Assembly (NCBI GenBank): GCA_947623455.1
Contig: OX392529.1
Location: 5,766,001 to 5,830,000 of the forward strand
Length of the DNA stretch: 64,000 bases
Reading direction: 5' to 3'
Source: Mimachlamys varia
Taxonomy: Eukaryota > Mollusca > Bivalvia > Pectinida > Pectinidae
In this document: positions 51,301 through 63,300 of the stretch, piece by piece
How the letters are laid out: each line of letters begins with the position of its first letter
Position numbering within the stretch: position 1 is the first letter of the stretch
Translations under genes and position numbers: made by a program
Notes under the pieces: generated by a model
Told to the model about the DNA's origin: nothing
Database searches by the model: none
The model's input: only the letters and a program-made list of their open reading frames with translations

Positions 51301-54300
51301 TCATCCTTTATTATAATACTCACTTCACTTACAGCTCTCCCGACAGTAGCTGTCTGAGTGACCACCCTTTATTTCAATACTCACTTCACTTGCAGCTCTC
51401 CTGACAGTAGCTGTCTGAGTGACCACCCTTTATTTTAATACTCACTTCACTTACATCTCCCCTGACAGTAGCTGTCTGAGTGACCACCCTTTATTTTAAT
51501 ACTCAATTCACTTACATCTCTCCTGACCGTAGCTGTCTGAGTGACCACCCTTTATTTTAATACTTACCTCACTTACATCTCTCCTGACAGTAGCTGTCTG
51601 AGTGACCACCCTTTATTTTAATACTCACCTCACTTACATCTCTCCTGACAGTAGCTGTCTGAGTGACCATCCTTTATGTAAATACTTACTTCACTTACAT
51701 CTCTCCTGACAGTAGCTGTCTGAGTGACCATCCTTTATTTTAATACTCACCTCACTTACAGCTCCCCTGAGTAGCTGTCTGAGTGACCACCCTTTATTTT
51801 AATACTCACTTCACTTACATCTCTCCTGACAGTAGCTGTCTGAGTGACCATCCTTTATTTTAATACTCACCTCACTTACAGCTCTCCTGACAGTAGCTGT
51901 CTGAGTGACCACCCTTTATTTTAATACTCATCTCACTTACAGCTCCCCTGACAGTAGCTGTCTGAGTGACCACCCTTTATTTTAATACTTACTTCACTTA
52001 CATCTCTCCTGACAGTAGCTGTCTGAGTGACCACCCTTTATTATAATACTCACTTCACTTACAGCTCTCCTGACAGTAGCTGTCTGAGTGACCACCCTTT
52101 ATTTTAATACTCACCTCACTTACATCTCTCCTGACAGTAGCTGTCTGAGTGACAATCCTTTATTTTAATACTCACCTCACTTACATCTCTCCTGACAGTA
52201 GCTGTCTGAGTGACCATCCTTTATGTTAATACTTACTTCACTTACATCTCTCCTGACAGTAGCTGTCTGAGTGACCATCCTTTATTTTAATACTCACCTC
52301 ACTTACAGCTCCCCTGACAGTAGCTGTCTGAGTGACCATCCTTTATGTTAATACTTACTTCACTTACATCTCTCCTGACAGTAGCTGTCTGAGTGACCAC
52401 CCTTTATTTTAATACTCACCTCACTTACAGCTCTCCTGACAGTAGCTGTCTGAGTGACCATCCTTTGTGTTAATACTTACTTCACTTACATCTCTCCTGA
52501 CAGTAGCTGTCTGAGTGACCATCCTTTATGTTAATACTTACTTCACTTACATCTCTCCTGACAGTAGCTGTCTGAGTGACCACCCTTTATTATAATACTC
52601 ACTTCACTTACAGCTCTCCTGACAGTAGCTGTCTGAGTGACCACCCTTTATTTTAATACTCACCTCACTTACATCTCTCCTGACAGTAGCTGTCTGAGTG
52701 ACCACCCTTTATTTTAATACTCACTTCACTTACAGCTCTCCTGACAGTAGCTGTCTGAGTGATCAGTCTTTATTTTAATACTCACCTCACTTACATCTCC
52801 CCTGACAGTAGCTGTCTAAGTGACCACCCTTTATTTTAATACTCACCTCATTTACAGCTCCCCTGACAGTAGCTGTCTGAGTGACCACCCTTTATTTTAA
52901 TACTCACCTCACTTACAGCTCTCCCGACAGTAGCTGTCTGAGTGACCAACCTCCTGCCTGGTCGTTCTCTCAGCTGGATATCTCACAGAAACCCGGACTT
53001 GTGTACTCTGGAGACGAGCAGTGTCGACTAGCAATGGACGATAACAACAGTAGACTTTGTGAGGGCACCTCGTTAACCACAGGGGTAAGTGGGCGATAAG
53101 ATTATGTGAGGGCACTTCATTAACCACAGGAGTAAGTGGGCGATCAGATTATGTGAGGGCACTTCATTAACCACAGGAGTAAGTGGGCGATCAGATTATG
53201 TGAGGGCACTTTATAACCACAGGAGTAAGTGGGCGATCAGATTATGTGAGGGCACTTTATAACCACAAGAGTAAGTGGGCGATCAGATTATGTGAGGGCA
53301 CTTCATTAACCACAGGAGTAAGTGGGCGATCAGATTATGTGAGGGCACTTTATAACCACAAGAGTAAGTGGGCGATCAGATTATGTGAGGGCACTTTATA
53401 ACCACAAGAGTAAGTGGGCGATCAGATTATGTGAGGGCACTTCATTAACCACAGGAGTAAGTGGGCGATCAGATTATGTGAGGGCACTTTATAACCACAG
53501 GGGTAAGTGGGCGATCAGATTATGTGAGGGCACTTCATTAACCACAGGGGTAAGAGGGCGATCAAATTATGTGAGGGCACTTCATTAACCACAGGGGTAA
53601 GAGGGCGATCAAATTATGTGAGGGCACTTTATGACCACAAGAGTAAGTGGGCGATAAGATTATGTGACGCCATCTTCCTGATCCCTGTCGATCCAGTTCC
53701 CTGGTGTCATGGGTCAAAGTGAGAGCTCCACAAAGATTCTATAGGAAGGTCAAACTCTGGTAACTCACATTTATGATCCTATGGAAAAGTCAAAGTGTTT
53801 GAGTGCACCTTCCAGACCATATGTTTATACTTCATACTGAAAGTACAATGTATCAATGGAACATACAGTTTATCCCATTTCTGCATGCGAAGATATGGAT
53901 ATTAAAAATACGCTGAATGTAACTTTATGTCCATAAAATAAATCCATATTAGATACGATACATTGTAAAATATCTAGGGATTTATCATTTATAGGGATCC
54001 TATTTATTTAGGGATTTCCTAGCTATTTTACTAGTGTCCTCATCCTGCTCAGATATTTGTGTTACAATGGTGTAGTTTTTGTTTAGAATGAGTGTAAGAT
54101 GCCGATGTGTTGAGATGTTTGTGTTACAATGGTGTAGTTTTTTGTTTAGAATGAGTGTAAGATGCTGGTATGTTACGGACCAGTCATCCCTAACCGACAG
54201 CGATCCTGTTACCGGGGCGGACCAATCAGACTGGACGGCACAGAATGTGGAAACAGAAAGGTAGGCCATCATTGTACAACAGACCAATCAAAACGATCGA

Positions 54301-57300
54301 TACACGTTCCACCGGCCAATCATAGTATGTTTTACAGTCATTGTGACTGGATCACTAGTTGTTTCGCGCTAATGGATAATAAGCACGTCGTAATAACGTT
54401 ATAACGCTGCCTCATGCGACAGAGCATTGAAAGCTTCAAGTAGAGAGGTAGAACATGTTTTGACTAGAAAGCAACTGGTCTATTATTTCAGTGGTTTATA
54501 GGTTGTTAATGTTGTACAATAACGGGTCTATTATTTCAGTAGTGTATAGGTGGTCGATGCTGTACAATAACGGGTTTATTATTTCAGTGGTGTATAGGTG
54601 GTCGATGTCTCGCCATGGGAACTGGTGCCCCTTCTCCTGTCCATGGTGGGTGGTCAGACTGGAGTGCAGACTGGACACCATGCTCTCGAACGTGCGGAGG
54701 TGGAGTCAGGGTCAAGACAAGGAAGTGTAACAAACCAGAGTAAGATAACGATATTAATCAGAAATCAGGCAATGTTTTCTGGCCTTCTCATATTACGGTA
54801 AATCTATCCAAGGTAGTAAATGCAGTAGTGACAGTGATTCGGTGATTTTTACAAACAAATTCAACAATGGTGACTTTGAAAATCAGTCTAGAAAGATTAA
54901 CTTGTTTTAACTCATTGGACCCTGTGACTTCAAAATCATCTAAATGTCATTGCCTTCTTACGAAATAGATTCCCCAAAAGTGAATTAAGTTCTTCTTTTT
55001 TTCATTTCAATAAATGTTTAAGTCTAGAAACAAATCAGAGCAACGGTTTAGAATTTAAGTGAATTTGTGCAGCGATAAGATCTAACGGCAACAACCTGTT
55101 CATCAAACTATGACTTCGGGCTTTCGGCTCTTCAGAAAAGTCGTTTTGATCTGATGTACAAAATGTTATTTCGCCAATTTTTGGAATAAAATACGAAGCA
55201 ACATAAATCATATGACTCCCATACAATTAAACGTTAATCAAGGTAAGCTGTTGTCTGGGTTCGTCTAACAAAGCGATAGCTTAACACGATAGTTTTGTGG
55301 CCCATATTTCTAAAGAAGATTTCGTTTAAAGGAAATAAGGACAGCAGACGTGTAACTACCTCGAAACTCACGTGTACTGCTTGTCGTTCTACAGCAGCCA
55401 AGGCCTAGTCCCCATCTAAAGCCATTGGTATGATTTGATGTTTTAGGCCACGGTTTGGAGGTAGAAACTGTCCCGGGGAGAGCACACACGCCAAGCTGTG
55501 TAACATGAAGGTAAGTATTGGGGACATTAAAAATACAAACAGTTTAGCGGGAGGGATTGCGTTTGATTTTGTTTAGTAGATGTTAACATAGTTTTATTCT
55601 GACATTGCCTACAGCTGACAGCGTTTAGGTTTAATTCTGGTGACGTTAGATGGCGTTCAATTCTGATTGGTATCAGCTATTATGTTTAAATATAACGACG
55701 TTCAGGTTTAATTCGGCTTGCCTTTTTTTGTTTATAGTTCGACATATTTAACTGTTAAACCTGCTTGCTTTCTCATCATAGTTACCGTGAAGGATGATTA
55801 TAACGCTTTGAGTTTTGTTCGGATGGTTTATTCTGACGGTATTTATTTCTAATATTTGATTCTGGATTTGATTATGGTGGTGTTTGTTGTGTCGATGGTG
55901 TTAAGTTTTGACTGTCTGTTATGAGTGTTATGGCTATTTTATTTAACAGATTATCATTATTTCTTAAGATGACTTAGTGTGCTTATTTGTAGTGAATGAC
56001 AAATGATGACTCGGTTCTCATTTCGAGGACTTTATGTTTACTTTGATATGACCAAGATTTATATAGCGGGTGTCGTCGATGAAGCAGAAGACGCTTTCTC
56101 TTCCAGAACACATGGTCCTTTTCTCTTGTACTTTTACAATGGTCTCCATGTAGATATTTCCTTTTTTAGTATTTTGCCACTAGTCTAAACGATTTTGAGT
56201 TCAGGTTATCGTTTTGGTGACGCTTCGGTATTCTATATTTGTATTTGTAAGCTTTGTTAACATTAAGCTTTTATAATATCTTTTGGATGGTAATGGCTAA
56301 GTCGTCCCTATAATGTACCTTTCCGGAACATGTGTACACCTGATCTTATCCTCTTGTACGTTTACAAGGGTCTCCGTGTAAATCTTTCCTTTGTGATTTT
56401 AGAATTGTCCAGCGAATACAGATAGCCGGGCAGAACAGTGTGCCGCAACCAACAGCTTCCCTGTCGATGGCAAAACCTACCACTGGTTACCTTACAATGG
56501 TACGTACCTATCTTGTCATTCAAATGCCAATAACAGCTAACCACTATATACAACACTATAGTGGGTAACCGTATAAAAAACAATTCCCGACCAGCTTGCT
56601 CCACATTTAGATGTCCATATATCGGCAGATCGGCGTATCGCTATTGATATATTTACAAGCTTATTTAATTAGTACTCATTATACATTTTTGTTGACAGAT
56701 AACCTGTGCACGATGAGGTGTTTTGACAAGTACGCCAATATTGTTGACTATCGCGCTGACAAGTACATGGACGGCACAGAGTGCAAGGTTACCGCCCCTT
56801 TTTCCCGCTGTGTAGGAGGACAGTGCAAGGTATGATCACCTCCCTAATTCTCATCCTGTATCGGCATCTGACCAACCTAATGATCATCCATACCTTAGAT
56901 TGGGCTTAATGGCGTTAATGGTGTTGATATTTAACAACAATTCAATAGGATAAAAAGAAATGTGTGTAAGTATCCAACATCTAAACCATACATCATCAAA
57001 GCACCAAATTGTGTTGCTATCAAGACAATGAACTGATCAACGAGTTCTATTGGGTATAAAGATTCCAATATCTAGTATAACCATCAAGCATCCACTACAA
57101 CTCATGTACCTATCCTCTATAACACTGTCCAGACGCTGAAGCTAGCGCTGAAGAAACCCCTGCCACTCCTGTATCAATGCAGCACGTAATTCTCCAATTG
57201 TATCTCATTTTGGATCCCGTGCATTGACTTTTTGCCAAAGCTATAGCCACACATGCCCCATTGGGTTCACGTGCACGTCTTGTTGAAGATAGTTTTACAC

Positions 57301-60300
57301 AACACGGGCTGTGTAGAATTAGCATTGTAATCAATAAGAATAGGCCGATCTTCCGATGGACGGACATCTGAATACGAAACAACTAAATGTTGAATGATCT
57401 GATCAATGAGGTTCTTCTGTCACATCGCCGCCACCAAGTGCTGTTGTACCAAGACTGTGATCCTGATGGTAGCCGTGCTTCCTGTTTTAAAACACGGACC
57501 CCGCCGTCTGTCGGACTACTAGTGAATAAATGCAGCTTTCATCAGGACAACACCTAATATTCCATGTCTGGTGATCACGTGACTTTTGAAATATTGTTTA
57601 TATCTGCCAGTCAATAGACGACGTTTTACTGGTCAGCGAGATGTAACAAAGTTGCCTTTATCGGACATACATTTACTGCTGAGGCACAAACGAACCTGGA
57701 CACAAGATGCTTTCAATTAGTATAGCCGTACCGATGGTAATTAGATAACGGTAATAAGTAAGCGCAGGGTTTGTCAGTGGTCGGAGGAGGTCGTGCAGTG
57801 GACTGATTCAGATCTCGTGAACATCCACCACATATTCGATCTACTGAACGTAACGTAAATGTAGCTGTCTTCAAATCGACTTACTTATTAAACAATCCCG
57901 TGTGAGCACAAAATACGGCCCTTTAGATTTCGGATGACATAAATGGAGACTAGTCAGACCGAGGCAGACCTAGGGAACAGACGGACATAAATAACTAACA
58001 CATGGAGGAACAGACGGACATAAATAACTAACACATGGAGGAACAGACGGACATAAATAACTAACACATGGAGAAACAGACGGACATAAATAACTAACAC
58101 ATGGAGGAACAGACGGACATAAATAACTAACACATGGAGGAACAGACGGACATAAATAACTAACACATGGAGGAACAGACGGACATAAGTAACTAACACA
58201 TGGAGGAACAGACGGACATAAATAACTAACACATGGAGGAACAGACGGACATAAATAACTAACACATGGAGGAACAGACGGACATTAATAACTAACACAT
58301 GGAGGAACAGACGGACATAAATAACTAACACATGGAGGAACAGACGGACATAAATAACTAACACATGGAGGAACAGACGGACATAAATAACTAACACATG
58401 GAGGAACAGACGGACATAAATAACTAACACATGGAGGAACAGACGGACATAAGTAACTAACACATGGAGGAACAGACGGACATAAGTAACTAACACATGG
58501 AGGAACAGACGGACATAAATAACTAACACATGGAGGAACAGACGGACATAAATAACTAACACATGGAGGAACAGACGGACATTAATAACTAACACATGGA
58601 GGAACAGACGGACATAAATAACTAACACATGGAGGAACAGACGGACATAAATAACTAACACATGGAGGAACAGACGGACATAAATAACTAACACATGGAG
58701 GAACAGACGGACATAAATAACTAACACATGGAGGAACAGACGGACATAAATAACTAACACATGGAGGAACAGACGAATAGCCTAAAGCTTCACCAACAAC
58801 AGTTTTTCACTCTTGCTTTGTTAAAGAAGTCGCCTATTTAACGTCTGTTGACGGTACGCTGAGAACATTGACATTCCACTGACCACTGCGCCTGTTGTTA
58901 GTGGTGAATGGGACTCTTCTTGCCTGTCTATACAGAGGTCTAACAACTCTATCTGTTGTTCTTCGTCGAGGTCTACCAGAACTTGAACGCTCGTCAACCT
59001 GTCCCGAGTGATTGGTTCAGACACTTCAATAAGCGAGAAATAACAAAATGACCGCTATTAAAATATGTCATACCACCTTAAACCATTCCAGAAGCTTGGC
59101 ATCTTTAAGCAGTTGCAAATTGTCGACGTGCTATTTTTAGATGCAGTATGACCACGTGTTTGTTTTACCAGTAATACTCGTGCAAACACTGCTTTAAGTG
59201 AAAAAGTCAGATTGTTTTTATAGGACAGGGTACCGCAGTTGAATCTGGGCTATCGTTAAGTTGTGTGTATTGCTTGGTGACTTACGGCACCAACCACTTA
59301 GGAAAAAAGGAACACCGACAAAAGAACGACAAGGTTTACTTCTGGTTTTTTATTACAAAACAAAAACAGTTTTTATGAAAATGTTTGCACTTAAATTAAT
59401 GGTCCTCTACATATGACAAATTGTATAGTAATGCTCTATTTTAATCTACAGAAATTTGGATGTGATGGGCATCTAAACTCTGACAAGGTTTTTGACAAGT
59501 GTGGAATATGTGGTGGCCAGAGTAACACGTGCACTACCCATCGCGGAACCTACAACCAGGGACAAGCTAAGGGTGAGTACAACCAGGGACAGGTTAAAAA
59601 AGACGAAAGTAGATGATTGTAAAACCAGAGTCAAGTTTTAAAAAAAATAGAGAATACCAAAGCGTCAAAAAGAAAATTATGATCCGAGCTCAAAATGAAT
59701 TAAACAAGAAGCAAACTATGAACAAGGGAACGATTAACATGAAAATCTTTGTAAAAGTACCAAGAATAAGACTAGGTGTTCCGGAAGAGTAATCGTCTTC
59801 TGCTTCATCAACGACACTCACCATGTAATATCCAAGTAAATGACATGGCCTCAACGTAAGAGCTGAGGTATAATACTTAATCACAACAAGCAGGCATACT
59901 AATGATCAAATTCAAAAACGTCAATCTTCATAGTATGCCATCCTTGCATGTAGAATATTTTTCAATGAGACCTAGATGGCGACCATAAAACTTGCTCAAA
60001 GTCTTCATCAAATTGTATCTCTCGACTCCCTGTGCCATAAGTTTGTTCGTCAGCAGCTGATATCTCTCACAAAAATATCGACACTCGGAGAAAGCCCTAG
60101 AATAACGAATCAACTGCGGTATGTTAACAATAGGACGGAAAGCAGGGATGTCACTATCAAGAAAGGGGAAGTTCAGGATAGGAAAATCGAAATCGTCACG
60201 TTTATCATACAGTCCGTAGAAAGCTGCCCGTGTTGGTCATAGTTTAAGCAAAGGCAAGAAGCTGATGTAGGAGAGTCCGTTGTGTTTTTTAGTTCAAGTT

Positions 60301-63300
60301 CAGAAGGTTATAATTTTCGATCGACTAGATCAGCAATTTTGTTATTGTTTATAGACAACACATCGTCGATATACCTTTAAGTGAAAACGAAACATTTGGC
60401 AAGGTTTTTTTTCTCAAACGTCCCCGACAACCTTGTATGAAAACAAAAACAAGTCATCCAAAAGTGGGGTACAATTGGTTCCTATTGGAATGGCAACAGT
60501 CTGTTGGAAGATCTTTCCTCCGAGCACAACAAAGATATTGTCAACCAGGAATTCAAATCTTCCTTAGTATATTCCATCATCCTAGCTTGTATTGTGTTTT
60601 TAACAAAGTATGCTCCAAGATAGCTCACAACTAAGTATTTGTATCGTCTTGAGTATAAAGGTGGGTATAACGTTAAATTTATTCTGCTGATGAGTGAAAA
60701 GAGCTATACATGGACGTCTGTGTTACGTCTTAACAGTAAAAAGATGTTGTTATTAATTGCTAATGCAAATCTTATAAACTAGAGTTTCTAGAATTTAAGT
60801 CCAAATCTGCTTTGTCTTGTAAGTGTATACTCATTACTCTTATTCTAGTCCGATATCTGTTTTTGTTACCAAGCGAGTAAAGAAGTGAGATTGCCATCAT
60901 TTCTGTATTGATGGTGGTTTTATGTTTCAGCCTATGTTACGGTGGTGTCGATTCCTCATGGAGCCACAGGTGTGGTTGTCACCAACGCCAATACCTATTG
61001 TCACCTGAGTAAGTCATTAAATTGTCACATGAATAAGTCACTGAACTGTGACATGAATAAGTCACTGAACTGTGACATGAGTAAGTCACTGAACTGTGAC
61101 ATGAGTAAGTCACTGAACTGTGACATGAATAAGTCACTGAACTGTTACATGAGTAAGTCACTGAACTGTGACATGAATAAGTCACTGAACTGTCATATGA
61201 GTAAGTCACTGAACTGTGACATGAATAAGTCACTGAACTGTGACATGAGTAAGTCACTGAACTGTGACATGAGTAAGTCACTGAACTGTGACATGACTAA
61301 GCCACTGCACTGTGACATGAGTAAGTCACTGAACTGTGACATGAGTAAGTCACTGAACTGTGACATGACTAAGTCACTGAACTGTGACATGAATAAGTCA
61401 CTGAACTGTGACATGACTAAGTCACTGCACTGTGACATGAGTAAGTCACTGAACTGTGACATGAGTAAGTCACTGAACTGTGACATGAGTAAGTCACTGC
61501 ACTGTGACATGAGTAAGTCACTGAACTGTGACATGAATAAGTCACTGAACTGTGACATGACTAAGTCACTGCACTGTGAAATGAGTAAGTCACTGAAATG
61601 TGACATGAGTAAGTCACTGAACTGTGACATGAGTAAGTCACTGAACTGTGACATGACTAAGTCACTGCACTGTGACATGAGTAAGTCACTGAACTGTGAC
61701 ATGACTAAGTCACTGCACTGTGACACGAGTAAGTCACTGAACTGTGACATGACTAAGTCACTGCACTGTGACACGAGTAAGTCACTGAACTGTGACATGA
61801 CTAAGTCACTGCACTGTGACATGACTAAGTCACTGAACTGTGACATGAATAAGTCACTGAACTGTTACATGAGTAAGGCACTGAATTGTCGCATGAGTAA
61901 GTCACTGAAAACTGTCACATGAATAAGTCACTGAACTGTCACATGAGTAAGTCACTGAACTGTCACATGAGTAAGTCACTCTAAACTGTTACATGAGTAA
62001 GTCACTCTAAACTGTCACGCTTTATTTCGGTTAAAGTCGTAATGGTCGAAAGGATTAAAAAGTTTTAAGGGAAGCTTTGAGCAAATATTGCATAGAAAAT
62101 TATCAAATCATGTGTGAAAGGTCTCGTGTTCCATTTTTATCCACAGGTGTTAAGATCCAGGGTGCACTTCTTTTCAGCCGGGGAACCTCAATCTCACTGT
62201 CAGGAAAATATACATCTCATGGGGTGACTGTTCAGTATCGACGATCTGGTCCCGAGAAAATTACTATCCGGGGTCCCACACCAGTAGGACTAGAAATACA
62301 GGTACACCATTAGGTTATTACACACTTAATAGATCGCAGGTCTGAGAAAAAAACCTGTTTAGAGATGTAACATGTATCCCCTCACACCTGTGGGTCCATC
62401 AGCATGTACCATAAGAACACTCATTTTTACCTGTACCTACTTAATTATGTTCGCCCTTTTCATAAATCATTTTCGTTATAACAATTCTTGTAAAAACCGC
62501 TTTTCAGCTTTTGTCTTTTTCATTGTGTACATGTTTTTTTGGCATTTTTTATCGTTATAAATCTCTGATTTTTAATCCCGTTTATTTTACCTACTTTTGT
62601 TTGTGTTTACATTTCCTTTGCTTACTGGACCTGCGTGGTCCTTACAGGTGTGGAGAGACTATGGTGATGGATACGAAGGCGTGCAACCCCAGATCACCTA
62701 CACCTATTCTACTCCTACACACACTCCTTATGAAGGCTACACCTGGAAGGCCACCCAGGGACCGTGTAGTAGGACGTGCGGCACAGGTAAATATATAGGT
62801 GTAGAATATACGTGTATATATACAAAAAAGAAAAGAATACGCGGAATCTATTGAAAACTTTTATAGGATAAGTATATATGCAGTATGACGTGCGGCACAT
62901 TGAATAAACATGGAGGGCCACCCAGGGGCCGTGTAGTAGGACGTGCGGCACATTGAATAAACATAGAGGGCCACCCAGGGGCCGTGTAGTAGGACGTGCG
63001 GCACATTGAATAAACATGGAGAGCCACCCAGTCGACATAGTGCTGGTCCTGATCAGCGGGTGTTTCCTTAAACGTCCTATGGAATTTAAACGCATATGTC
63101 GTACTGGTTTACTATTTGCTGTAGGCCCTCGCTTATTAGTATTTAGTGACTGCAATAGTCTAGTTATACATGTTGTAAAAATGCATGCCCTTACAATCAA
63201 TCTATTTGTATGTTCAATTCAACTTTATTCTCTTTCACATTACAATGTATACAGATACATATTTACAATATATAATATAAATTAATGTAGTTTTCCTAAA

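Noticed and set aside
57954..58760. 268-codon minus-strand ORF with an 11-residue repeat (LVIYVRLFLHV)
   Set aside because: It is entirely the 33-bp minisatellite, whose length is a multiple of three, so an open frame is automatic. No signal peptide, domain or splice context supports translation.
61193..61846. 217-codon and 100-codon minus-strand ORFs in the 24-bp array
   Set aside because: Antisense reading of the in-frame array; the plus strand is continuous with a real exon, the minus strand with nothing.
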